A stretch of 37,685 nucleotides of DNA from Hondaea fermentalgiana (taxonomy: Eukaryota > Sar > Bigyra > Thraustochytrida > Thraustochytriidae). The notes under the pieces are model-generated. The model was not told the origin of the DNA. It was given only the letters and a program-made list of their open reading frames with translations, and did not search any database. Both the position numbers and the translations under genes were made by a program. This document shows, piece after piece, positions 1-11,700 of this stretch (its first letter is position 1; every line of letters starts with the position of its first letter). The stretch spans positions 302,006 through 339,690 of the forward strand of contig NPFB01000049.1 in the NCBI GenBank assembly GCA_014084085.1, in the 5' to 3' direction.

Positions 1-18
1 GTTTTGTTGCTATTGTCA

Positions 19-24
19 AATAAA
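19..24 (+). terminator. Candidate poly(A) signal of an upstream gene
   Basis: An AATAAA hexamer lies at the left edge, about 250 bases before the first gene. It could be the 3' end signal of a plus-strand gene outside the window, or chance in this AT-rich stretch. The remainder of 1-274 would hold the 5' flank of the hydroxylase gene; I see no other gene in it. Confidence 0.25.
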
Positions 25-274
25 GCAACTCTATTCTGTGCGTATGCACATTCTTTGAACCTAACCACCATTCACAGTCAGACCGATTCAGACTCGCTGT
101 ATAGATAGTAAAAATCCATTCATTCGCAATGCCCCGCTACTCGTCTAACGACACGAAGAGCGACGGGCGACGGCGGGATGCAGAACACCAACTCGCGCGA
201 CCTGCTCGAGAACCTCGAGCCGGTCGACGGCCCGGAGCAGACGGGAGCCGAGGCCAGCAGGCAGAGGCTGGCCC

Positions 275-955
275 ATGGCGGCGACGATCGTGCGCAGCGG
301 CGCGCTGCGGCTGCGAGGCAGGCCGGGGCCCTCGCTCTTCTCGCTGGCGGGCCTGGGGTCGCAGCCGATCTGGGGCGGCGCGGCGCGGCCGGCCTGGGCC
401 GCGAGCCTCGAGCGCGAGTGGACGACGGTCCGCGACGAGTACGAGGCCGTCAAGGCGCGGCGCGGCTCCGACTACGCCGTGGCCGACGGCGAGCACAAGC
501 TCCACGCGGGCGACTGGGAATGGCGCTCCTTCGTGCTCAAGGGCGAGTGGCAGGGCGATATGGCGGCGCAGTGCCCTCGCACGGCCGAGATTCTGCGCGA
601 GCACGTCCCAGACCTCATGACGGGCCTCCCCTTTGCGTACTGCTTCTTCTCGACGCTCAAGGCTGGCAGCGCCATCCAGCCGCACTATGCACCCTGCAAT
701 CTCCGCGTCCGCTGCCACCTCGGACTTTCCGTTCCGTCTGAAAACGTGGACGACTGCGGGATCCGCGTCGCGGACCAGGCGCAGGCCTGGCAAGAGGGCT
801 CGGCTCTCGTCTTTGACGATGCATTCGAACACGAGACTTGGAACAAGACGGAGGAGGATCGGGTGGTATTGCTCCTCGACGTTTGGCACCCCGACATTTC
901 TCTGTCGGAGCGGCAAGAGATTATTGACATGTTCGCTTCGGTGCGCCGGAATTAG
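275..955 (+). CDS. Aspartyl/asparaginyl beta-hydroxylase domain protein (2OG-Fe(II) oxygenase)
   Basis: This 226-residue protein is essentially one AspH-type oxygenase domain. The family uses 2-oxoglutarate, O2 and Fe(II) to hydroxylate Asp or Asn side chains. It binds iron with two histidines and no carboxylate. Here these are H137 in the PHYAPCN segment and H186 in FEHETW. R196, ten residues after the second His, matches the 2-oxoglutarate-binding arginine, and the conserved DVWHP motif follows at 202-206. The N-terminal GLGSQPIW and LEREW..VRDE segments match the usual start of the domain, so the ATG at 275 gives a complete domain. Animal ASPH is an ER membrane enzyme acting on EGF domains; here I see no clear membrane helix or signal peptide, so location and substrate are unknown. 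It converges on the next gene with 236 bases between. Other frames open at 129 and 178 are judged composition artefacts. Confidence 0.88.
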   Translation: MAATIVRSGALRLRGRPGPSLFSLAGLGSQPIWGGAARPAWAASLEREWTTVRDEYEAVKARRGSDYAVADGEHKLHAGDWEWRSFVLKGEWQGDMAAQCPRTAEILREHVPDLMTGLPFAYCFFSTLKAGSAIQPHYAPCNLRVRCHLGLSVPSENVDDCGIRVADQAQAWQEGSALVFDDAFEHETWNKTEEDRVVLLLDVWHPDISLSERQEIIDMFASVRRN

Positions 956-1191
956 GCATCAATCCTTCAAGATCGTACGAATATGAGATGTAGGCCTCTT
1001 GCTACGTGGAGTGGTGAGACGTCTCGGTTGCGTTGTTGCTTTTCTTTTTCCTTTTCCAATTCTTCCGTCCTGACGCCTTTCGCCTCGTTGATCGTGATAG
1101 TTGCGGGCGTGAAGAGTTGGGGGAATCAAACTAGAAAACGTTGAGCTTTTGGGTCGCTTTGAAAACACTGATTGCTTACACCGTATGTATT

Positions 1192-1980
1192 TTACAATAA
1201 GTCGTCGTCGCCATCGTCATCAACGTCACCGTTGCCATCTTTGCCCTTTGTTCGTGAACCCGCACGTTGGCGTCGTTTCTTTTTACTGCTGCTGTTGCTG
1301 CTTCGCAGAGACCCTTTGGACTTTAAACTCTTCACGTCACCCTCCTGCTCTCCGTCAGCTTCTTCAGCAGGCTCGCCCGTGCTGCTGGACGCCAGACTTG
1401 AGGTTGGCTTCTTTCTGTTTTTCTTGGAGCTGTTACTTGTTTTTGACGCCTTTTCCCTCGATCCCTTTTTCTTTGATCCAGACTTGAGTCTGGGCAGCAT
1501 TGCCTCCTCTAGATCCCCAGCATCCTGTTCGAGAAGGCTTTCATCTTCGTCAGAGGCAGCAACAACGCGAATTCGTGAAGGACGTGCATGGGCTGCTGGC
1601 AAACTTCGCGAAAAGTACAGTGTGTAAAGCGCGAGGGCAAGCTGGAAACATGCGAGAACCATGACGATTGCACCATGCACGGCCGTGTCTCCCTCACTGT
1701 TTGCAAAAAGCACCACCGCAATGCCTGAGAGCGCGATCGCAGTCAAAATTGACAAGACGCCGGCCCATCGCGCATTCTCTCGCGTTTCGGACCGTGTCAA
1801 ATACGCGCTTACTGGCAGCACAACGCCGATATTTATCGCAGCGCTGCCAAGCAGCAATATTACCGTACGCTGGCTGTCATACTCCGCGTACAAGCATAGA
1901 CCTTCCACTGCAAAGACCCACGCCGAGACAATCACCATACTTAGCACGGACATGACATGGTGCTGTCGTGAGAATACCAT
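1192..1980 (-). CDS. Four-helix membrane protein with Lys/Ser-rich tail, unknown function
   Basis: I do not recognise the family of this 262-residue protein. Four hydrophobic helices lie at about 10-31, 38-60, 71-93 and 101-123, giving a compact MARVEL-like or tetraspan topology with both ends probably cytosolic. Residues 124-262 form a disordered, highly charged tail with runs of Lys and Ser and an acidic end. The tail has an acidic dileucine pattern (E145 to L149-L150), a known AP-complex sorting signal in other proteins, and it ends in DDDLL. I chose the ATG at 1980; four further codons are open upstream but begin with GTG. The gene is divergent from the dynein gene across 759 bases and convergent with the hydroxylase gene. 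A vesicle or endosomal membrane role is only a guess from topology and sorting motifs. Confidence 0.7.
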   Translation of the reverse strand: MVFSRQHHVMSVLSMVIVSAWVFAVEGLCLYAEYDSQRTVILLLGSAAINIGVVLPVSAYLTRSETRENARWAGVLSILTAIALSGIAVVLFANSEGDTAVHGAIVMVLACFQLALALYTLYFSRSLPAAHARPSRIRVVAASDEDESLLEQDAGDLEEAMLPRLKSGSKKKGSREKASKTSNSSKKNRKKPTSSLASSSTGEPAEEADGEQEGDVKSLKSKGSLRSSNSSSKKKRRQRAGSRTKGKDGNGDVDDDGDDDLL

Positions 1981-2739
1981 GTCCGCCACCACTTGCGTAC
2001 GTACGTTCGAGCTCAGGCCTCGAAGCTGTCCCAGGACCCTGCGATCGGCGTCTAGAATAGCTCACGTGCTCAGCCACCCGCGAGCACATTTGGCGCTGCG
2101 CAGGGCTCGAGCGAAGTGCCATTCTGTGTTCTACATCTTACCGTTAGGTAAGTTCTAGTCTCGGCCTAGGACTGGAGACGAGCCCATGTGATCCCCTATT
2201 TCTGCTATCATTTTTTTGACCGTTGAAAGACCCGAAAGTCATGGCCTGACTTTGGAGACAGGCGACTTGGCGCACTTCAAGTTGCATCCCCACTTGGATG
2301 GAGTCAACGACCGGAGCCATACAAGAGCAACCAACAGCAACAAGAGCGGGCTTCAATCTGGAGGACGAGGGAGGAGGAGGAGAAAGAAAGACCCAGGTCT
2401 TGCCCGCGCGCTCGTCTTACCGGCCCGCCGGGTATACGTACATACTCCACTCCATCTCGAGCTCAGCGAAACGAGAGCCCACCCGGCGGCGGCGGCGGAG
2501 CTGCCGAGGTGGCACGCGGCCTGCCTGGCTGCTGCGCGCAACGTCAGCGAACAGCCACGAGCATCGTAGCTGCAGTAAGGCGCGGTGAGGCGCGCAAGAA
2601 CGAAGAAACAAACCAGGGGCGAGCGGTAAGGGCCACGCTCGCTTCTCCTTGTACTGCTTCTGCTGCTGCCCCGTTTCCTTCTACTTTTACCTTGACGAAG
2701 ACGGTGTCGAGGCGAAAGCGAAGGTCAAGAGAATAGATT
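1981..2739. promoter_or_regulatory. Divergent intergenic region upstream of the tetraspan and dynein genes
   Basis: This 759-base interval separates the start codons of two divergent genes and should hold both promoters and 5' leaders. Its right part is GC- and purine-rich, with a GGA/GAAA-rich tract near 2360-2395 and CGG-type repeats near 2482-2500. I saw no convincing TATA box or RNA gene. The short open frames here have poor composition and no recognisable domain. Confidence 0.4.
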
Positions 2740-5700
2740 ATGGCTTTCCAAGCTCGTCACCGATGGATGATCGGCAAAATAAACGAGGGCTTTGGCCTGC
2801 GCGACGAAGACTTTGTGGAAAAGAGCTTGCGTGACGACGAAACACTCGCGCAAATCAACGCCTTCTTCGCAGCAGACGGGCCCGACGTTCTTCTCTTCTT
2901 TTATCAAGACGGCCAGCTCTTTCTCACGGATGGAAAGTCACAAGGACTCACCGGTCTTTGCGTTTATTTCGTGCGCGTCCGCGTCGCCAACAAACCGAAA
3001 CGAGAACTCGCCGCAAGCGAGGCAGGAGACAATGCCATCAGCTTTGGGACGCTTAATGGCGCGCTTCTTGACTCGTACGAGAGTGTCTTGGCCAAGTCGC
3101 TCAAGCCGCTCATTGACGCAAAAAGTAGCTGGTCGCAAGCTTCCGGCAAGGAGGCTCGTGAGTTTTGCGTCGGCCTCGGCAAGTTCACAGACTCGGTCCA
3201 AGACCAACTCAAGAGCCTCACGTCGGGCCTCGAGCTTGCCAAGCCGCAAACAGCCTTGTTTGAGACAGCTCTTCAGAACACGCGCGTGCCTCCAGAGGTC
3301 GCTGTGCACTTTGTCGATCTCCTCAGCAACTGGTGCGAAAAGGTCGAGTCCTTTCTTGAGGATGAGGATCAAACGAAACGCGACGCAGGAGAAAAGGGAC
3401 CCATATCAGAGCTCGAGTACTGGCGACGCCGCACTCAGCGTCTCATGTCCATCACCGAACAGCTCAAGAGCAAAGAGTGCAGGACTGTCATCAGTGTTCT
3501 GCAGAGTCTTACAAAAAATGCGCAGCAGCCGCGCATCATGTCTGCTTTCACTGCTTTCGGCCAGGATTTTGCTCCGTCAGCCGGAGGCCCGGGCGCTGCG
3601 GGTGGCCCGTCAGGAGGCAGTGGGCCGTCGGTGGGCGGCAACAACGTGCATGAGCTCAATATGCAAAGCGTTGTTTCCTTGCTCAAGCGCTGGCGCCAGA
3701 TCGACATCAACATTACTGAGGCCGCGAATGAGGCAAAGGACAATGTCAAGTATCTCGGGACTTTGGAAAAATTTATCGAGCCCTTGTACAGCGGCACGCC
3801 ACAAACCATCATCGATGCGCTTCCCGCGCTCATGAACTCGATCAAGATGATTTACACGATTGCGCGCTACTACAACACCTCCGAGCGCATGACTACCCTC
3901 TTCATCAAGATCTCCAATCAGCTCATCATCAACTGCAAGCGGTACATCACGCGCGCGACCAGCGCCTCCAACGGTACAGGAGACGCCGCGGCCCAGGAGA
4001 AGAAGCAAGCCGTTATTGCGGCAGCCACAGCCAGCTTTTCCTTCAAGGGCCCCGTCGTCCCCGCAACCTCGAGCCTCGCGGCCGCCGGGCAGTCCGATGG
4101 CGACTCCGTTGAGAGAATCTGGGACCAGGATCCAGAGAGGCTCTTGCAGGCCCTCGAGGCCTGTCTTCAGCTCAACGAGGCCTACCAAGAGCAGTACCAC
4201 CTCACAAAGGACAAACTCTTGGCTGTCCCCAAGGGCCGGCAGTTTGACTTCAGCGAGATACAGATCTTTGGCAAGATTGACCTTTTCTGCAGACGCGTCA
4301 TCAAGCTCATGGACATGTTCTCGACTATCCATCAGTTCAACAGTCTTGCAAGTCATAATCTTGAGGGCATGGAGGGCCTCATTGCGCAATTTAATCGCAT
4401 TGTACACGACTTTCGCTCACGCCAGCACGATCTTCTCGACTTTTACAACAACAAATACGATCGTGACTACATTCAGTTCAACATGCGTATCACCGACCTC
4501 GAGTCGCAGCTGCAGCAATTCATCAACCGCTCGTTCGAGTCCATCACCTCGATTGAGGCCTCTCTGACTTTGCTCAAGCGCTTCCAAAGTATCCTGCAGC
4601 GTGACACCTTGCGCGCAGACCTCGATGCCAAGCTCACGGTCATTTTTCACAATTACGGCCTTGATCTCTCCACCGTGCAGGAGCTCTACGAAAAACACAA
4701 ACACTCCCCACCCATCTCGCGCAATATGCCCCCAGTTGCCGGTAGCATTATCTGGGCCCGTCACTTGCTTCGTCGCATCGAGGAGCCCATGCGCAAATTT
4801 GAAATGAACGCGTCGGTGCTCTCGACAAAGGACTCGAAGAAAATTATCAAAACGTACAACAAGGTCGCAAAGACCCTTGTTGCCTTTGAGTATCTCTGGT
4901 ACGAGGCCTGGTGCAACGCTGTCGACGCTGCGCGCGCCGGGCTCCAGGCTACGCTCATCATCCGCCACCCGACGCTGAAAAAGCTCTTTGTCAATTTTGA
5001 TCCGGAGATCCTTCAGCTTATCCGCGAGGCCAAGTGTCTGTCACGGCTCGGCATCGAGATCCCCAACGCCGCAAAAATGGTGCTTTTGCAAGAGCAAAAG
5101 TTCAAGCACTACCACAATGAGCTCACCTATCTGCTTCGTGAGTACGACCGCGTTGTGGGAATGATTCTGCCTGTTGCCCGCGACATGCTCGTTCCGCACA
5201 TCAACGATCTTGATTTGTCGTTGCGCCCGGGGATGATCTCTCTTACCTGGACGAGCATGAACATTGACGCGTATAAGCACACTGTTCAGGCCAATCTGAT
5301 GCGATTCGAGGAGCTCATCATCAATATGAACGACATTATCGAGAACCGAATTGAGAAGAACTTGAAAAAGGTCGGCAAGGCGACTCTTGTCGACCTCCCC
5401 TCTGGCGATGGTCTCCTCACCCTCGACGAATTCGTTCTCAAACAAGAGACCTTTGTGCGTCTGCAGACGCGCTTTCTCGATGCGAAGAACCGAGAAATCG
5501 AAATTGCAGTGCGCGACCTCATCGAGCACGTTCGCAACTACAAGCTTCAGCATACGACCACGCAGCAGACCGTTTCTTCCTCTGCCGAAGCAGATGCCGC
5601 AAGCGCGGACCTTCTCGACCACTACAATCGCCTCATGTACCAAGCGCTTCTTCAGGCGACCAAGAACTCGCTTGCTGCCATCAAGAAGCGGGTCTGTGCC

Positions 5701-8700
5701 AAGGGCTCGACTGGATTTCTGTATCTCGTTCGACCCTTTTTTGAGGTCGACGTTCAGCTCAGTGTGCCATCTGTGCGTCTTGTGCCGTCTCTTGACGAAG
5801 TGCAGAACTGCATCAACAAAAGTGCTCAGTCCATTCTTTGGTGCAGCAAGTCGATCTGGGACTGGGGCCAGCTTGACAAGGATGGCGATGACCGCGTTAG
5901 CTTTTTCGAACGCATTGGCAAGGACGTTCAAATCGTCCGGTCCGTGCTTTTGCTCACTGGCGCCCTGCTCGGCACAAAGAATCACGTGCGCGACTACCTG
6001 GCCCAGTTCACCGTCTACGATTGGCTATGGAAGGATGACATGGAGTTCATGTACAAGCGCTTCATTGATCGAAATCCGTCCATTGACGAGTTCGAGGCCG
6101 AGCTGAGTCGCTTCGTCTCGATCGAGAGCCAAATCCGCCAGATCCCTGGCGTACACAATATTGGCGCGCTCTCTCTCAATACGAACAATCTCAAACTCCA
6201 GCTTCAGTCCGAGGCCTCCCAGTGGAAGGTGCAGTATTCGGACAAGGTACATCAACAGGCGAGTGAAGCCATGGAGAACCTTCTCGAGTACATTCGTCTC
6301 ACACACCAGCGAGTAGGCCGCGAAGTCAATTCGCTCGAGTCCTTGCGCTTTGTCATGAGCGTGCTCAAGGAGGTTCGCGAGCGCGAGTCTACCATTGAGC
6401 AAGAAATTACGCCTATTCTTGACATGTATGACATGCTCGACCACTATCTTCCCCCCGGCGTAGTAGGCAAAGAGGAAATGGATAAAAAGGGCATTATCCG
6501 GAGCTCCTGGCGCAAACTCGGCGACTTTGCCGAAGAAGTCACAGACCAGCTCGCGGGCATCCAAGGGAGATTCAAGGCACAGCTCACGCGCGACGTCAAG
6601 GTCTTTTCCCGGGAGATTGTTTCCTTTCGAGCCACTTACCTGTCCGAGGGACCAATGGTGGCCGGTCTCAAACCAAAGGAGGCCGTTGATCGTCTGCGAC
6701 GCTTCAAGTCCGACTTTGAGGTCCATGCGCGCAAACAGGAAATCCTTTCCGCTGGCGAGGAGCTTTTTGCGCTCAAACAAACCGACTATCCGGACTTGGT
6801 AAAGACGAAAAAAGAGCTCGCCCTGCTTGATCAGCTGTATTCGCTCTACATTGATGTGGTGGACACCATGGAAAAGTACCGAAACCAGCTATGGACCGAC
6901 TGCGTAAAAACGGTTCCTGCAATGGCAGAGCGAGTCGCAGAGTTCGAAGCGCGCTGCAAGCGTCTCCCCGTAAAGCTTCGTGACTGGGACGCCTACAAGG
7001 ACCTGCGGCACGACCTTTCTGACTTCCAGTCTGTTCTCCCGCTTCTTGTGGAACTCTCAAAGCCCTCTTTGAAGATGCGACACTGGGCACAAGTGACACA
7101 TCTCACTGGAAAGCAGTTCAACACAGAGACAGGAAAGCTCAAGGAGCTTTGGCACCCGGCCATGCTCAATCATCGCGATGCCATCGAGGACGTCTGTCAC
7201 GCCGCAGATAAAGAGCTTGAGATTGAGGATAAGATTTCGTCCATCAAGGAGCAGTGGGCCGCAGAACACTTCACCTTTGCCAAATGGCGCCAGCGTGACT
7301 GCCTCGTGCTCAAGGGATTCAGTCAGGTAATTGAGGACCTCGAGGAATCCCAGCTCGCATGCCAGAGCATGCTTTCGCTTCGATATGTGGCTCCATTCAA
7401 GGAAGAGGTGGTTGGAATTTTAGCCCAGCTTTCTGAGACGGGCGAAACCCTCGAGCTCTGGGTCAAGGTGCAGACACTTTGGATGTCACTCGAGAGCGTT
7501 TTTACGGGCGGCGACATTGCAAAGCAAATGCCCCAGGATGCCAAAAAATTTGCCAAGATTGACAAGGACTTCCACAAGGTCATGGAGCGTGCGCAGGATT
7601 CGCTCGGCAACGTTTTGCAATGCTGCTCAAATGAGCTCCTGAAGAACACTCTGCCGAATCTCTACACGGAACTCGAGCGGTGTCAAAAGAGTCTCGAAGG
7701 CTATCTCGAGCAGAAGCGTTCTCGGTTCCCACGTTTCTATTTCGTTTCCAACCCGGTGCTGCTTCAGATTCTATCGCAAGGCTCCGATCTCGACGCCGTG
7801 CAACCCTTTTACGAGAAAATTTTTGATGCCGTGAGTCAGGTCTCTCTAGACCCAGCGAATCCGCGTGCAATTACGCACATAAAGAATGTAATCGGGGACG
7901 ACGAGGAAGCTGTTGCACTGTCGACTCCCGTTCAAGCCTCGGGCCACATTGAGGACTGGCTGCTGAGTCTCTTGACGGAAACGCAAACTACAATGAAAGA
8001 TCACTGTCGCGCGGCGGCTTCCGAATGCATAGACGCTGAGCTCGAAGACTTTATCTCGCGTCATACGGCGCAGTTTGCGCTTCTGGGCCTCCAATTTAAG
8101 TGGACTGCGCAAATGACGCATGCGCTTACGCACTGCAAGGGCAACAAGAATATCATGGGTGAGACGAGCAAGTTGCAATTGGCAATTCTCACCAAGCTTT
8201 CGTCTATGTGCCTCACGGACCTTGGGTCCGCCATGAATCGGAAAAAGATTGAAACACTCGTCACCGTGCAGGTACATCAGCGTGACGTGTCCGCGGACCT
8301 CTTTCGCATGTTTAAGGACCGCCGTGTAGGCTCGGCGCAGGACTTTGACTGGACCAAACAAGCTCGCTTCTACTGGAACCCGGATCCCGTGCAGGGCGGA
8401 TGCTCGATCTCCGTTTGCGACATGGACTTTACTTATGCCTACGAGTACCTCGGCTGTAAGGAGCGACTGGTTATCACGCCTCTCACAGATCGATGCTACG
8501 TGAGTCTTACGCAAGCGCTCGGCATGAACCTGGGCGGTGCTCCAGCAGGGCCAGCGGGCACCGGCAAGACTGAAACCGTCAAGGATCTCGGTCGCGCTCT
8601 CGGCACGTACGTAGTGGTCATCAATTGCTCGGACCAACAACGACATACAGACCTGGCCAAGATCTTCAAGGGACTCTGTCGTGCGGGTATTTGGGGCTGT

Positions 8701-11700
8701 TTTGATGAGTTTAATCGCATCGAGCTCCCCGTACTCAGTGTAGTCGCTCAGCAGATCCTCGCAATCACCAACGCCAAGCGTATGCAAAGCGCCACGCTCA
8801 CATTTCCCGGCGATGCAGACGCGATCTCGATCAAGCACACCGTAGGTACCTTTATTACGATGAACCCGGGATATGCAGGTCGCCAGGAGCTCCCCGAAAA
8901 TCTCAAGGCACTGTTCCGAACAGTGGCAATGATGGTTCCCGATCGTGAGATTATCATCCGCGTCAAACTCTGCAGTGTCGGCTATAGCAAGTTCACCGAG
9001 CTGGCCAACAAGTTCAATACCTTGTATCGCTGCTGCGAGATGCAGCTTTCCGCGCAACATCACTACGACTTTGGTCTACGTAACATCCTCTCTGTACTGC
9101 GCACGGCTGGGCAGATTAAGCGCGACAATCAAAGCGACGATGAGCACGCGCTTCTCATGCGGGCACTCCGTGACATGAATCTCAGCAAACTTGTCGCGCT
9201 CGATGTCCCGCTGTTCTTATCGCTCTTGCTCGATCTCTTTCCTCAGCAGCAAAGCCAGCAGCAGGTTTTGCAGGACGAGCAGAATGGCGAGGGCGGCATT
9301 GGTCCCGCGCTTTCTCTCGTGCTGCGAGAAGGTGGGCTTCAAGTGCATCCTCCTTGGGTACGAAAAGTGCACCAAGTGCACGACACGACGCTTGTTCGCC
9401 ACGGCATCATTGTTCTCGGTCCCGCCGGTGCTGGCAAGTCGGCTTGTCTCGAAGTCCTCGCGGAAGCACAGACCCGGCTCAACGGCGTACCCACCAAAAT
9501 TGTTCGAATGAATCCCAAGGCGATAAGAGCCCAGGAAATGTTTGGCGAGACGGATCCTGCAAGTCATGAGTGGGTCGATGGCGTTTTTGCGACCTTGTGG
9601 GCAAAGCACAATGACCGCTCGCGTCGCGACCGAACCTGGCTCGTGTGCGATGGCCCTGTGGATGCACTATGGGTAGAAAATCTCAATACTGTGCTGGATG
9701 ACAACAAGATCCTCACATTGGCCAACGGAGAACGGATTTCCATGTCAGACAACGTCAAGCTCGTGTTTGAGACCGAAGACCTCGAGAACGCCTCTCCGGC
9801 AACAGTGTCCCGAGCAGGGATCATCTTTGTAAGTGACTCGGATTTGGACTGGGAGCCCGTCCTTGAGTCGTGGATCGCCCAGCAGCAGGAGGCGCACCGT
9901 CCCATCTTACGCGATCTCTTTGCAAGATGGGTCGGAAACTGCGATCTCTTTGCTGCATTTTCGCGGCTCTTCGTCTCGACGCTGCCACGAACACGCGTCT
10001 CCTTGATCACGTCAACGTTTCAGCTCATGGAAAAACTCATCGCACAGGCCAAGCTCTCGGACTCGCCGAGCGACGCGGAGCAAGAGCTGGAGCGGATTTT
10101 GCTGTTCTCCCTCACGTGGACGTTTGGAGCCCTTGTTGATGCTGCAGATCGCAGCAAGTTCGACCAGCTGCTCCGTTCTGTCGCGGGGGAGACCTCGAGC
10201 GAGGCGCTTCCGGCGCGCGCCAACAACGACGACTCGTGCTTTAACTATCGTCTTGCTTTGCCCGAGACATCCTGGGAGCCCTGGGAGGAGCCTGCATGGA
10301 AACCTCGAGGGGGTGAAAGTCATCTTTCCCGGTTTCGGCGCGACTTTGCAAACTTGCGCATCCCCACGTCAGAGACACTTCGTGCAACCTTTGTTCTCAA
10401 GCAAATGCACGCGCGACGAAAGCCTCTGCTGCTCGTAGGCGACTGTGGGACGGGCAAGTCGACGCTGGCGCGCATGTTCGCAGACAGCATGCAGGAAGAA
10501 GATGACCAGCAGAGTCGACAGGTCTTCAAGGCCATCAAGCTCAGCTTTTCCACGACGCCTCGAGTGCTCCAAGACGCCATCGAGGGCGAAGTCGACAAGC
10601 GCGGAGGCAAAACGTACGGACCGAGCAATGGGCAGGAAATGACAATTTTCCTCGATGACCTTTCTCTTCCCGAAACAAACCTTTGGGGCGACCAGCCGAC
10701 GATGGAGCTTGTGCGCCAGCTCGTCGAGTTGCGTACGCTTGCCTTTCTCGATAAGGACAAGCGCGGAGACTTTAAGACGCTCGAGGACGTTCAGTTCATG
10801 GCTGCCATGACGCGCGCCCGTGCTGGAAGTCTTCAAGCGACCAGTGCAGTCGCTGAGAAGGACAAGGACTCAGCGGTGGCTGCCGCCACCGCTGACTCCG
10901 AGGAAGCTCACGACGCTCAGGCCTTGCGACAGGTCGGCATCCCACGTCGCCTCTTGCGGCACTTCTTTGTGCTTAATGTGTCGCCACCGAATCAACAGAC
11001 ACTGTCCGGCATCTATCTCACCATGATCCGAAGCTTTGTGGCTTGCGCTGGGCTGCAAAATGCGGAGTGGGATCTCAGCAAGCTTGGAACGATGGCCGAC
11101 AAGCTTGTTCCCGCGACGATCAACTTGTGGAACCGAGCACGGGATTTTCTCCTGCCGACGCCGTCAAAGGCACACTACATCTTTACGCTCCGCGATCTGA
11201 GCCGTGTCTTCCAGGGCGTTATGCGTGTGCCCGTGGACGTAATTCTTGAGTTGGGCGAGAAGACCATTTATAAGGTTTGGCGCCATGAGGTGGAACGCGT
11301 CTTTGCTGATAAGCTGATCTGCGAGACCGACAAGTCTCGGTTGCGATCAATTGCTGACGAGGTCGCGAATCGAGATTTGGGCAAGGATGTCGCTTCTCAA
11401 TGTTACTATGCCAGCGCTAGTTCAGGTGCAAGCGCAAGATCAAATGCGAGCGCATCCGGAAACAGAAAGCAATCCAAGAAGGAAGTTGCTCAAGGTGGTA
11501 AATCGAGTGCCGGCCCCAAAGAGCTCGTGCAATTTGTGGACTTTTTGCGAGATCCTGTCATTGACGAAGACGACGGGTCGGTCGTTGCCCCGGCGCCGCG
11601 CGTGTACGAGCCCGCACCCTCGATGGAGGCTCTGCAGGAGCGGGTATTTGAGTTCCTTGACCTGCACAATCAAGAGAGTCCTGAACGCGAGCTGGACCTT

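Noticed and set aside
129..741. Two further plus-strand open frames overlapping the start of the hydroxylase gene
   Set aside because: Arg/Ala-rich translations typical of out-of-frame GC-rich DNA; the hydroxylase domain is complete in its own frame from the ATG at 275.
3610..4407. Long antisense open frames within the dynein gene (also 5041-5985, 7846-9063)
   Set aside because: They mirror GC-rich codon use of the dynein strand and show no domain; the dynein frame is continuous through them.
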